A stretch of 31,304 bases of DNA from Chersky-822 sp035553055 (GCA_035553055.1 DATNEK010000188.1:1-31304), one strand, 5' to 3'. Shown: positions 15,200-23,501, counted from the first letter of the stretch. Numbers and translations are program-made. The notes: generated by a model not told the origin, from the sequence alone.

Positions 15200-17446
15200 G
15201 GACAGGAGTTCGCGTGCCGCCGCCTCGATGGCGGCCTCGGAGAGCAGCACGGTCGCTGCGGCGTCGCCGAGCGGCACGAAGCTGTCCTCGCTGGCAACCC
15301 TGGTAACACGGCCGGCGAACCCAGCGTCGATAAGTGCTGTCAGCACGCCCTCGCTGACTCCTCCCGATCGCCTGGTCTCATCGGCCACCAGCACGGCCCC
15401 GGTTAGCGTGGCCTCTTGAAGCAGGTCGTCGACCGGCAGCGGTGACAGCCACCTGAGGTCGAGCACGCGGCAGCCGATGCCGGTCTCGGCCAGCCTGGCC
15501 GCCACCCGCAAGCTCATCCGCACCCCGTTGCCGAATGTGGCGATGAGCAGGTCGGTTCCATCGCCGTAGATCCGGCCGCGGCCGACTGGGCCGTGGCCGA
15601 GAGTCCACAGCCATGGCGGGTCGTAGCCTGCCAGCCAGCCTCCGTCGCCCCGCGCGTGCAGGTCGCGTTCGTGATAGAGCGCGATCGGCTCGAGGAACAC
15701 GCAGACGCTGCCGTCCTCGCGCGCGCTCGCCAGGCAGGTCCGCAGCATCGCCGACGCATCGTCTGGCCTGGCGGGGCAGGCGACGATCAGCCCGGGGATG
15801 TCTCGCAACGCGCCGATCGCGTTGTCATTGTGGAAGTGTCCGCCGAATCCCTGCTGGTAGGCAAGGCCCGCGACGCGAAGCACCATGGGATTGCGGTACT
15901 GGCCCTTGGAGAAGAACGAGAGCGTGGCGGCTTCGCCGCGTACCTGGTCGGCGGCGTTGTGCAGATACGCCAGGTACTGTATCTCGGGCACCGGCAGCAG
16001 GCCGGCCAGCCCGGCGCCCAGGCCGAGGCCGATGATGGACTGCTCGTCGAGCAGCGAGTCGAATACCCGGCCGGCGCCGAACGCGGACAGCAGGCCCTTG
16101 GTGACCCCGTAGACGCCGCCCTTGCGGGCTACATCCTCGCCGAAGACGATGACCTCTGGATGCGCCGCTAGTTCGTCGGCCAGCGTGCGGTTGATCGTCT
16201 GAGCGAGCGTCAGCGGGCCTTCCTCCTCGGGCAGCCGGCCGCCGAAGGCGCGCAATCTGCGCCTCTTGCTAGCCGGCCAGATCGCCGCGGCGACCGAGGC
16301 TGGGTGGCGCGGTGCCAGCGGAGCCATCACCTGGGCAGCCGAGGTGAGCTTCGGCTCGGCCTCCACGCTGGCCGCCATGCCGAGCACCGCCTGCCTGGAC
16401 TGCGCGTACCTGCTCAGTATTTGATCTGGGGTCAGCGCGCCCGCGCCGACCAGCAGCGCGGCGGTCCCGATCAGCGGGTCACGGCGCAGGTCAGCGGCGA
16501 TCTCGGCGGGGGAGCGGTACGCGGACTCGGCGTCTGATCCCGCGTGTCCTCCGATGCGGATGGTAGAGACGTGCAAGATGGCCGGTGCCCGGCGCTCCCT
16601 GACGTAGCTGGCGGCGGCCAGAGCGGCGTCGTAAACGTCGGCCAGGTTCGTGCCGTCGACGGCGGTGTAGCGAAGCTGAGGACGGCTCGCCAGCGCCGCG
16701 GCCGTCCAGCCTGGCGGGGTTCGCACGCTGATCCCGAGGCCGTTGTCCTCGCACACGAGCAGCAGTGGCAGGGGCAAGCCCTGGTGAGCGCAGTAGGCAG
16801 CGGTATTGACCGCTCCGGCGGCGGTCGAGTGATTGACCGATGCGTCGCCGAAGCTGACCACCGCGATCGAGTCGGCTGGCCACGGTGTCGTGACTCCGAG
16901 ACGGCCGGCCCGTGCCAGCGCGAAGGCCAGGCCCACCGCCCTTGGCAGGTGCGAGGCGATCGTCGACGTCTGCGGTATGACGTTCAGTTGCTTGTGGCCG
17001 AACACCTTGTGCCTGCCGCCTGAGATGGGCTCGCTCGCCGCCGCGATCATGCCGAGCAGCAGGTCGGTGATGCCTTCGGTGAACCGCTCGGCCTGGCCGG
17101 CCCTGGTCAGGTAGAACGCGCCTGACCGGTAGTGCAGCAGTGCCGGGTCAGTGAGCCTAAGGGCGGCGGCAACGCCGGCGTTGGACTCGTGACCAGCCGA
17201 GCCGATCGTGTAGTAGCCGCTGCCACGGGCGCGCAGCCAGCGCGCCGCCTCGTCGGCGTGCCTGCTTGCCAGCTGGGCGTCGAAGAGTTCGAGGCAGCGG
17301 CCGATGGTCAGGCCGCTGCCCGGCGTGACCGGGTTGCCGGTGCCCGAGCTGCCGGTGCCCGAGCTCGCGGGAACTGGCAGCGCCCTGATCGCTTCGACGA
17401 GGTACGCCTCGGGCTGACCGGCCTCGTGCGCGGGTCCAGTACTCAG
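15197..17446 (-). CDS. Fused alpha/beta 2-oxoacid (branched-chain type) dehydrogenase E1
   Basis: A single chain of about 749 aa that joins the E1 alpha and beta subunits of a thiamine-diphosphate 2-oxoacid dehydrogenase. Numbered from the CTG: GSAGHESNAGVAAAL and YRSGAF in the N-terminal alpha part, GHKQLNVIPQTSTIASHLPRA (about 150-170), the ThDP/Mg motif GDASVN (200-205) with EDNG (233-236), then from about residue 410 the beta part with FGEDVARKGGVYGVT, EIQYLAYLHNAADQ, ADETRRSGGVSEG and LGD near the C-terminus. The first ATG (17050) would delete 132 residues that clearly belong to E1 alpha, and no ATG, GTG or TTG exists in frame upstream. The best start is CTG 17446, overlapping the CHAP gene's stop as CTGA. 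No E2 or E3 is nearby. Branched-chain oxoacids are the likely, unproven, substrates. Confidence 0.82.
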   Translation of the reverse strand: MSTGPAHEAGQPEAYLVEAIRALPVPASSGTGSSGTGNPVTPGSGLTIGRCLELFDAQLASRHADEAARWLRARGSGYYTIGSAGHESNAGVAAALRLTDPALLHYRSGAFYLTRAGQAERFTEGITDLLLGMIAAASEPISGGRHKVFGHKQLNVIPQTSTIASHLPRAVGLAFALARAGRLGVTTPWPADSIAVVSFGDASVNHSTAAGAVNTAAYCAHQGLPLPLLLVCEDNGLGISVRTPPGWTAAALASRPQLRYTAVDGTNLADVYDAALAAASYVRERRAPAILHVSTIRIGGHAGSDAESAYRSPAEIAADLRRDPLIGTAALLVGAGALTPDQILSRYAQSRQAVLGMAASVEAEPKLTSAAQVMAPLAPRHPASVAAAIWPASKRRRLRAFGGRLPEEEGPLTLAQTINRTLADELAAHPEVIVFGEDVARKGGVYGVTKGLLSAFGAGRVFDSLLDEQSIIGLGLGAGLAGLLPVPEIQYLAYLHNAADQVRGEAATLSFFSKGQYRNPMVLRVAGLAYQQGFGGHFHNDNAIGALRDIPGLIVACPARPDDASAMLRTCLASAREDGSVCVFLEPIALYHERDLHARGDGGWLAGYDPPWLWTLGHGPVGRGRIYGDGTDLLIATFGNGVRMSLRVAARLAETGIGCRVLDLRWLSPLPVDDLLQEATLTGAVLVADETRRSGGVSEGVLTALIDAGFAGRVTRVASEDSFVPLGDAAATVLLSEAAIEAAARELLS

Positions 17447-18798
17447 CGGCTGATCCAGACGCCGGTGACCGGGAACATCCTGGGCGGTCCGAACTTGACC
17501 ACCGCCGACGGGCTGCCGTTGCTCAGCGTGTCGCGCAGGTGGAACGTGCCCGTCCAGCGGTTGTAGTAGCCGATGCCCGCCCGGTGATTGGCGTTCCAGT
17601 CTCCTGCTAGCGGGATCATGTGCGGCGGACCGAACCTGAACTTGCGGTAAGCGGGGCCGCTGCGCAATGCGTTGCGCACCGCGAACACGCCGGTCTTCGG
17701 ATTGTAGTAGCCAACGCCGTCCTTGCGCCCGCCGTTCCAGTCGCCAACGATCGGCCGCATCCGGGGCGGCCCGAACTTGAACGCGCGGAGCGGCTTGCCC
17801 GCGCTGAGCTTCTCGCGGAGGTAGAACCAGCCCGTCTTCGGGTTGTAGTAGCCCACCCCATCGTGGCCGGCGCCGGTCCAGTCGCCGACGAGCGGGATCA
17901 TGTGCGGCGGCCCGAATCTGAAGGTCTTGTACTTGTGCCGCCCGGTGCCGGCCTTGAACAGGTGGAAGGTGCCGTGCTTCGGATTGTAGAAACCGAGCCG
18001 GTCGGCACCGCCAGGACGCCAGCGTCCGACCAGCGGAACCACTCGCTCACGGCCGATTCGCCGCCTGGCGCTGGCCGGACCGGCGGTCTGCGAGTAGCGC
18101 AGGCTGACCGTGCCGGTGCGCGGATTGTAGTAGCCGACGCCTACCCGTCGCGGCAGGCGGAAGTGGATGAAGTAGCTTGGCCATTCCTGCCATTCGTCGG
18201 CAGGATAGTGTGCCCTGATCTTCGTCCAGTCGAAGTCGTTCCGCTCCGCCGCGATGTGCTGCTGGGAGATGAGGATATAGCTGTCATGCGGGCCGACCGC
18301 TTCGACGACCGCGACGTGGCCGACCGCGCCGATGCCGAACGAGCCTGGCGTCCACTCGGCGACCGCGCCCACTGACGGGGTGTGGTTGACGAGCACTCCG
18401 TGAGCGGCTGCTGTCGCGGCCCACTGGCCGCCATCGCCGAGCAGGTAGCGCGGCGCCTTGACGTGGTAGACGGTCGACTCGACGTAGGCGACGTAGTTGG
18501 TGCACTGGTCGCCTGGCGACATCCGCCAGTAAGATCGCCAGCCGCGTGCCTGGTACTTGTAGCTCGGATAGCCGTGCCTGGTGCAGCGAAGCCAGCCCGT
18601 GCACAGCTCGCGCGATGGCAGGCTCGCATGCCTCGCCGCCGAGTGGACGATGATCACGGGAACCGCTCCTGCGGCGATGGCCATCAGCGGGATTCCGGCG
18701 ATGGTGAGCAGGCGCCGGTTGCGCCTGTTCAGCTTCGCCGCGAGTTTAAGCTTCCGCCGCGTGATGCGCCCGGTCACGCCGAAACGGTCTTCCGTCAT
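17443..18798 (-). CDS. CHAP-domain exported/membrane-anchored protein with C-terminal repeats
   Basis: A 451-aa protein. A basic N-terminus (RRKLKLAAKLNRRNRR) precedes one hydrophobic segment (about 31-52), so it is secreted or anchored. The CHAP amidase/endopeptidase domain (about 65-215) shows the catalytic cysteine in MSPGDQCTNYVAYVES (C99) and the histidine in GHVAVVEAV (H161), suggesting cleavage of peptidoglycan amide bonds. Residues about 216-451 hold five repeats of roughly 47 aa with cores GVGYYNPKTG and FGPPHMIPLVGDW, resembling the beta-propeller-like repeats common in actinobacterial surface proteins. ATG 18798 follows CGGAG by 7-8 nt. The TGA stop overlaps the CTG start of the E1 gene by 4 bases in total (CTGA). 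Confidence 0.82.
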   Translation of the reverse strand: MTEDRFGVTGRITRRKLKLAAKLNRRNRRLLTIAGIPLMAIAAGAVPVIIVHSAARHASLPSRELCTGWLRCTRHGYPSYKYQARGWRSYWRMSPGDQCTNYVAYVESTVYHVKAPRYLLGDGGQWAATAAAHGVLVNHTPSVGAVAEWTPGSFGIGAVGHVAVVEAVGPHDSYILISQQHIAAERNDFDWTKIRAHYPADEWQEWPSYFIHFRLPRRVGVGYYNPRTGTVSLRYSQTAGPASARRRIGRERVVPLVGRWRPGGADRLGFYNPKHGTFHLFKAGTGRHKYKTFRFGPPHMIPLVGDWTGAGHDGVGYYNPKTGWFYLREKLSAGKPLRAFKFGPPRMRPIVGDWNGGRKDGVGYYNPKTGVFAVRNALRSGPAYRKFRFGPPHMIPLAGDWNANHRAGIGYYNRWTGTFHLRDTLSNGSPSAVVKFGPPRMFPVTGVWISR

Positions 18799-19072
18799 GT
18801 CGATACTCCGTTTATCTGCCGCGTCAGCGGCGCGGGGTTTCTCCCGGCGGCGAGCGGTCGATTGGTCACGGCATGCGAACTGAGGCCACTATGCCGGTTT
18901 GACGGGGCGCAGCGGGTGATTTCCCCTATATCCCGGGGGTCGCGTGTCCTTGGGAGGTGTGGGCGAAATCGGCGTACCCGGGTTGGCGGGCTACCGACGC
19001 GGTGAGCGGGCGCAGGTGCCGGGGTTGTCGTGGTGCTGGGTGCTGGCGGCGTGCCCTGGCGGTCTGCTGCGC

Positions 19073-19177
19073 GGTGCGATGGATTGCCGGTTTCATCGCG
19101 CCGCGTCGGCCGGAAGCCGCGATGGATGCCCGAATTCACACCGGATTTCCCTGATGAAACCCTAGATCGATCGCACC
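19073..19177. repeat. 105-bp inverted-repeat element (MITE/REP-like)
   Basis: Left arm GGTGCGAT (19073-19080), 8 nt, GGTTTCATC (19089-19097); right arm GATGAAACC (19153-19161), 8 nt, ATCGCACC (19170-19177). Both arm pairs are perfect complements and the spacers are equal. The reverse complement of about 19106-19177 matches 3833-3904 with few differences, so this is a dispersed element. It sits in the 480-bp gene-free gap 18799-19278, upstream of both the CHAP gene and the esterase. Nothing else was recognised in that gap. Confidence 0.8.
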
Positions 19178-19278
19178 CGCCCGGACCCGCCGTACCCGCC
19201 CGACCAGGCCACCGTTCACTTTCGCCAGACTCGGCTCGGGACTAGTGGCGGATCGAATGCGGGGAAGGGCGGGGCGGG

Positions 19279-20322
19279 GTGGATACTGACGGAATGCTGC
19301 CGTGGATGGGAGATCTCGCCGGGCGACTCGACGAGCAGGTCATTACCAGCGACCTGCTGAGAGATAATCCGCTCGGTGACTCCTGCGAGCGGCCGGTGAT
19401 CGTCTATTTGCCGCCCGGCTATGACGACGAACCTGAGCGCCGATATCCGGTTATCTATATCATTATGGGTTATACCGGTTATGTCACGATGTGGCGCAAC
19501 CGGACGCCATTCAGGCAGCCACCTATCGAGACTGCCGACCAGGTTTTCGCGACGGGCGGCGCGCCGCCGGCGGTCCTGGTTTATGTCGACGCCTGGACCA
19601 GATACGGCGGCAGCCAGTACGTCGACTCGCCGGGCACTGGCAAGTACCACTCGTACCTGTGCGAGGAGGTCGTGCCCTGGGTCGACGGGCGTTATCGAAC
19701 GCTGGCCGACCGCGAGCACCGGGCCATCGCAGGCAAGTCGAGCGGCGGCTTCGGCGCGATGATCACGCCGATGCTGCGGCCAGACCTCTTCGGGGCGCTG
19801 GCCACCCACGCTGGCGACGCACTCTACGAACTGTGCTATCTCCCAGAGTTCGGCGATTGCGTGCGGGCGCTGCGTGACTACGACGGCGACATCTGGCGGT
19901 GGTGGGACGACTTCTCATCGCGCACGGCCTTCACGAAGAAAGCCGATCAGACGCTCATCGGCGTGCTCGGCGTGGCCGCGTGCTTCTCAGCCAGCGATTC
20001 CGGTCAGCCCGAGCTTCCTTTCGACCCGGTTACCGGGGCGGTGCGCGAGCAGGTGTGGCAGCGCTGGCTGGCCTGGGACCCGGTCAGGATGGTGCCCGAG
20101 CGAGCCGAGGCGGTCAGGTCGCTGCACTCGATCTGGATCGACGCGGGCAACGCCGACGACTTCTACCTGGATATCGGAGCCGAGGCGGTCAGGGCGGCGC
20201 TCATCAAGGCAGGGGTGTCGCCTGACGTGATCAGATTCGAGATCTTCGAAGGGACGCACGCGGCGATCGACTATCGTTATCCGCTCGCGCTCGCCTGGTT
20301 GTCGACGCGCATGTCCGCGTAG
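19279..20322 (+). CDS. Putative esterase D-like alpha/beta hydrolase
   Basis: A 347-aa alpha/beta hydrolase of the putative-esterase family (PF00756, esterase D / S-formylglutathione hydrolase / mycolyltransferase clan). Seen: VIVYLPPGYDDEPERRYPVIY (40-60), the nucleophile elbow AGKSSGGFGAM (151-161, Ser154 in G-K-S-S-G), a likely acid residue in IDAGNADDF, and the C-terminal histidine in EGTHAAIDYRYPLAL. There is no signal peptide, so it is probably cytoplasmic. GTG 19279 is used; ATG 19294 is an alternative and both follow a G-rich stretch. Its last 46 bases overlap the 3' end of the convergent lipid kinase gene. Substrate unknown. Confidence 0.8.
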   Translation: MDTDGMLPWMGDLAGRLDEQVITSDLLRDNPLGDSCERPVIVYLPPGYDDEPERRYPVIYIIMGYTGYVTMWRNRTPFRQPPIETADQVFATGGAPPAVLVYVDAWTRYGGSQYVDSPGTGKYHSYLCEEVVPWVDGRYRTLADREHRAIAGKSSGGFGAMITPMLRPDLFGALATHAGDALYELCYLPEFGDCVRALRDYDGDIWRWWDDFSSRTAFTKKADQTLIGVLGVAACFSASDSGQPELPFDPVTGAVREQVWQRWLAWDPVRMVPERAEAVRSLHSIWIDAGNADDFYLDIGAEAVRAALIKAGVSPDVIRFEIFEGTHAAIDYRYPLALAWLSTRMSA

Positions 20323-21230
20323 ACAGCCAGTACGCCCGGCAGCACCCTGATCCGCAATGGCGTACCCGCGGCCAGCGGATCGGCGCAGGCCAGCGACTCG
20401 CCATCGGCGGCGGCCGGGAGGTCCCTGGTCATCGTCACCGTGACTTCGGTGCCACGGTCGAGCGTGATCTGCGGCAGGGTCACGTGCGAGCCATCTTTGA
20501 TCTTGAGCAGCGCCTTGACGAATGTCAGCTTGGCCGCGTGCCGCATCATCACCACGTCGAGTACGCCGTCGTCGATCAGCGCCGGGGGAGCGACGCGCAT
20601 GCCGGCGCCGAAGAAGGCCGAGTTGGCGACCACAACCGCGTATCCGGCGAACTCGTGTGCTTCGGTGTCCTCTTGCCGGGTGACGCGCACGGTGAAGGTG
20701 ACCGGCCGCCAGCCTGCCAGCACGCGGAGCGCCGAGGCCGGGTAGACGAGCGGTCCGCCGATCAGCTTCGTCGCGTTCGCCACCTGGCCGGCCAGCGCCG
20801 GCAGGCCGGCGTAGACGCTGCCAGCCACGATGACCTCCTGGTGGGCGGGCGTGCCGACCCCGATCAGGTCGACTTGCCTGCACTTGCCGGTCACCAGCAT
20901 CCTGGCCGCGGCCGCCGGGTCGGCGGGGATGCCGAGCACTCCGGCGAAGTCGTTGCCACGGCCGGTCGGGATCAGGCCGAAAGCCGCATCGGCCGCCGCG
21001 GCTGCCCCGGCCAGGGCGCCTGCCATGCCATCGCCGCCGACGGCTACCACGACCTCGCCACGCCCGGCGGCCTCGGCCGCCAGATCCTTGGCATGGGCCA
21101 GGCTGGCCGACTCGATGACCCGATGTTCCGTGCCGCCCTTGGTGAGCACCTCGATCACCACGGGCAGCAGAGCGCGCGCCCGCCCGTTGCCCGCCTGCGG
21201 GTTCACAATCAGACAGAATGGACGTGCCAC
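20277..21230 (-). CDS. Diacylglycerol/sphingosine kinase-family lipid kinase
   Basis: A 317-aa DAGK-catalytic-domain kinase (LCB5/YegS/DgkB type) that would phosphorylate diacylglycerol or another lipid alcohol using ATP. Seen: LIVNPQAGNGRA near the N-terminus (about 7-18), the nucleotide loop VGGDGM (64-69), PTGRGNDFA (88-96), and the beta-sandwich domain with AGYAVVVANSAFFGAGM and DDGVLDVVMM. Chosen start: GTG 21230, because GAGGAGG precedes it by 6 nt. A TTG at 21245 opens the frame but lies within the ribosome site. The gene is divergent from cutA with a 63-bp spacer, and its 3' end overlaps the esterase gene by 46 bp tail to tail. Confidence 0.88.
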   Translation of the reverse strand: MARPFCLIVNPQAGNGRARALLPVVIEVLTKGGTEHRVIESASLAHAKDLAAEAAGRGEVVVAVGGDGMAGALAGAAAAADAAFGLIPTGRGNDFAGVLGIPADPAAAARMLVTGKCRQVDLIGVGTPAHQEVIVAGSVYAGLPALAGQVANATKLIGGPLVYPASALRVLAGWRPVTFTVRVTRQEDTEAHEFAGYAVVVANSAFFGAGMRVAPPALIDDGVLDVVMMRHAAKLTFVKALLKIKDGSHVTLPQITLDRGTEVTVTMTRDLPAAADGESLACADPLAAGTPLRIRVLPGVLAVYADMRVDNQASASG

Positions 21231-21293
21231 GCGAAACCTCCTCAATGGACGGAACGCAAAGGGTACCGTCGCTGCGGCGTACTATCTTCTGGT

Positions 21294-21647
21294 ATGGCGG
21301 GCGACCGTGGCGTAGCCGGTGGTGAAGTGCAATTCCTGCACGTGCAGACCACGACAGACTCCCGTGCGGAGGCGATGGAGCTCGCTTCGGGGGCGGTCGC
21401 GGCCAGGCTCGCCGCGTGCGCGCAGGTCGCCGGGCCGGTCGCTAGCACATTCTGGTGGGAAGACGGCATAGAGCGGGCCGAAGAATGGATAGTCATGCTC
21501 AAGCTGCCCGCCGAGCGGTACCAGGAGCTGGCCGATTTCCTGATCGAACGGCACAGTTACGACGAGCCTGAGATCATCGCCACCGCGATCGTGGCTGGTT
21601 CGGCTGGGTACCTGGACTGGATCGCCGAAGAGACCGCGCCCCGGTAG
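21294..21647 (+). CDS. cutA: CutA1-like divalent-cation tolerance protein
   Basis: A 117-aa protein of the CutA1 family, small trimeric proteins of uncertain role once linked to copper tolerance. Seen: FLHVQTTTDSRAEAMELA, LAACAQV, STFWWEDGIERAEEWIVMLKLP, ERHSYDEPEIIATAI and the C-terminal YLDWIAEET. ATG 21294 is the natural start. It has no Shine-Dalgarno, but TACTAT (21280-21285) lies 8 nt upstream, consistent with a -10 box and a leaderless mRNA. A much longer frame reading in from 20484 is antisense to the lipid kinase and not real. The next gene starts 33 bases downstream. Confidence 0.88.
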   Translation: MAGDRGVAGGEVQFLHVQTTTDSRAEAMELASGAVAARLAACAQVAGPVASTFWWEDGIERAEEWIVMLKLPAERYQELADFLIERHSYDEPEIIATAIVAGSAGYLDWIAEETAPR

Positions 21648-21679
21648 GCACCGCCTGATCGCGGCATTACGCTGGCGTT

Positions 21680-22534
21680 ATGGCCATGCTCCGCCATTCG
21701 GAGGGGACGACCGCCCTGAACCCCCAGCGCATGCGGTCAGATACGGGGCTGTTCGGACCGACGTCGGTTACCTGGCGGGTCATGGGCGAGCCGATCATGT
21801 GGGTCGCGGGCTTGCGGGCGATGTACCTGCAGGCGCTGCACCCGCGCACGATGCGCGCCACCTGGCAGAACACCGCGTTCGCCCGGCCAGGGCAGGCGTG
21901 GGGGCGGTTCGAGCGGACAGTCGAGTTCGTCAGGATCAGGACGTACGGCACGCTGGCACAGGTCGACAGGGTCGGCCGCCGGGTGCGCAAGGTACACGCG
22001 TCACTGACCGGCGTCGACGCTGATGGCTCGGTGATCCGGCTCAACGAGCCCGAGCTGCTGCTCTGGGTGCACTGCGGCGAGATCGACTCCTACGTTAACG
22101 TTGCGAGCAGATGCGGCCTGCGGATCAGCCCGGCTGAGCTCGACGAGTTCGTGGCCGAGCAGCGACGCAGCGCGGCCGTGGTCGGCCTCGACCCGGCGAT
22201 CGTGCCGGGCAGCGTAGCCGAACTCCGCGCTTATTACGAGCGCATGCGCCATGACATCTACGCATGCGACGAGGCCAGGCGCGCTTTCGCCAGGTCGTTC
22301 GTGCCTGACATCCCCTGGCCGTTCACCGGCCTCAAGCTCGTCGTGCCACCGCTGAATGCGCTCGGCTTCTCATGCCTGCCACGGTGGGCGCGGCGCATGT
22401 ACGGCGCGCCTGGCAGTCCGGTGACCGACCTCAGCGCGACGGTGACGCTTCGCGCGATGCACCAGGCGACTACCCGGATACCGCGCCAGCTCCTCGGAAT
22501 ACCTGACCCTGAGAGCGTCGCGAGGGCGGCCTAG
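21680..22534 (+). CDS. DUF2236 / MpaB-family putative oxygenase
   Basis: A 284-aa member of the ER-bound oxygenase MpaB/MpaB'/latex-clearing-protein-like family (DUF2236), very common in actinomycetes. Seen: the opening block LFGPTSVTWRVMGEPIMWVAGLRAMYLQALHP (24-55, with His54), RFERTVEFVRIRTYGT (76-91), WVHCGEIDSYV (His about 130) and a C-terminal RMYGAPGSPVTDL segment. Characterised relatives bind heme, but which histidine would be a ligand here is not established. ATG 21680 is used; ATG 21686 is an alternative and there is no clear ribosome site. It is likely cotranscribed with cutA. Its TAG stop shares a CTAG palindrome with the stop of the convergent histidine phosphatase gene. Confidence 0.82.
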   Translation: MAMLRHSEGTTALNPQRMRSDTGLFGPTSVTWRVMGEPIMWVAGLRAMYLQALHPRTMRATWQNTAFARPGQAWGRFERTVEFVRIRTYGTLAQVDRVGRRVRKVHASLTGVDADGSVIRLNEPELLLWVHCGEIDSYVNVASRCGLRISPAELDEFVAEQRRSAAVVGLDPAIVPGSVAELRAYYERMRHDIYACDEARRAFARSFVPDIPWPFTGLKLVVPPLNALGFSCLPRWARRMYGAPGSPVTDLSATVTLRAMHQATTRIPRQLLGIPDPESVARAA

Positions 22535-23127
22535 CCGCGCGTCGGCGGCACGTTCCAGGTGCTGATGACCGGTTCGTCGTGCTCGGTGCCGAGCGTCGAC
22601 AGCGTGCCGGTGGCCAGCGCGAACAGCCTGCCGCCGTCGGCAGCCAGGCCCAGCCAGCGTGCGGCCAGTATCCGCAGCAGGTGCCCGTGGGCGACCAAGG
22701 CGACGTCTCCGGTGGCCAGCACCGGCCGGACTCGGCCGAGCACACGGTCTGCGCGCGCGCCAACCTGGTCGACTGTCTCGCCTGGGTGCTCGGCGTCGCC
22801 CGGCACGACCCCGTCGCGCCACAGGTACCAGCCGGGCCGCTGCGCCTGGATCTCTTCGCTGGTCTTGCCCTCAAAGCCGCCGTAGTCCCACTCCCAGAGG
22901 TCGGGGTCGGTCGTCACCTTGGTGAGGCCAGCCAGTTCGGCCGTGCGCACGGCGCGCTGCGCCGGGCTGGCGAACGCGGCGCTGATGTGCCTGGCCGCTA
23001 GGTCTTGGGCCAGGGCCGCCGCGGCCTTCTCGCCCGCCGGAGTCAGCGGGATGTCCGTGCGCCCGGTGTGCTTGAGCGCCTTGCTCCATGCCGTCTCGCC
23101 ATGCCTGATCAGTATCAGCTCACCCAT
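22531..23127 (-). CDS. Histidine phosphatase (phosphoglycerate-mutase-like) family protein
   Basis: A 198-aa branch-2-type histidine phosphatase. Seen: LILIRHGETAWS (4-15, catalytic His9), a second Arg block ASPAQRAVRTAEL, the acid segment LWEWDYGGFEGKTSEEI, and the second histidine in LVAHGHLLRILA. It probably dephosphorylates a sugar phosphate or other small phosphoester; GpgP-type phosphatases belong to this fold, so a link to gpgS is conceivable but only by family. ATG 23127 (MGELILIRHG) fits the family start. ATG 23145 is an alternative with the upstream ribosome site poor for both. It is convergent with the DUF2236 gene and overlaps it by 4 bases. Confidence 0.85.
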   Translation of the reverse strand: MGELILIRHGETAWSKALKHTGRTDIPLTPAGEKAAAALAQDLAARHISAAFASPAQRAVRTAELAGLTKVTTDPDLWEWDYGGFEGKTSEEIQAQRPGWYLWRDGVVPGDAEHPGETVDQVGARADRVLGRVRPVLATGDVALVAHGHLLRILAARWLGLAADGGRLFALATGTLSTLGTEHDEPVISTWNVPPTRG

Positions 23128-23440
23128 CGGGCCATCTTCTCCCATGCCGCCCTTGTCCATAGCCGCGCCCGGCCTGGCGTGCCCGCACCGCACGTGACCT
23201 TGCTCACGGCTATCGCGGCGATGCCTTGATCAGCCGTATTGCCCGAGGTAGGGCCCATATCGCGGTTCAGTCAGGCTTCGCCCAACTTGTCTGCGGCGTC
23301 GGCTAGCGCAGGTATTCTCCTTCCCAATCCAAGTGCGGTCTGCCAGGCCGAGCGCCTGCGGACCTGACCCTGATGCGGGGGCCCGCGGCCGACGGCGGTC
23401 GCGTTGGGGGAGACGGACAAAGCGCTGAAAGCGGGTATAT

Positions 23441-23455
23441 GGAACTTTGCGTTCC
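23441..23455. promoter_or_regulatory. Candidate operator upstream of the MMPL gene
   Basis: GGAAC-TTTGC-GTTCC is a 5-5-5 inverted repeat about 47 bases before the MMPL start, preceded by an AT-rich TATAT. GGAAC also resembles ECF-sigma -35 elements. The rest of the gap 23128-23501 shows no gene or RNA that I could recognise. Confidence 0.25.
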
Positions 23456-23501
23456 TGCGCTGCGCTGATCATGTGAACCCGGACTACGGAAGGTTTTTGT
23501 T

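Noticed and set aside
20484..21293. Long forward frame reading into cutA
   Set aside because: It is the antisense of the lipid kinase gene, typical of GC-rich codon bias. CutA homology begins only after ATG 21294.
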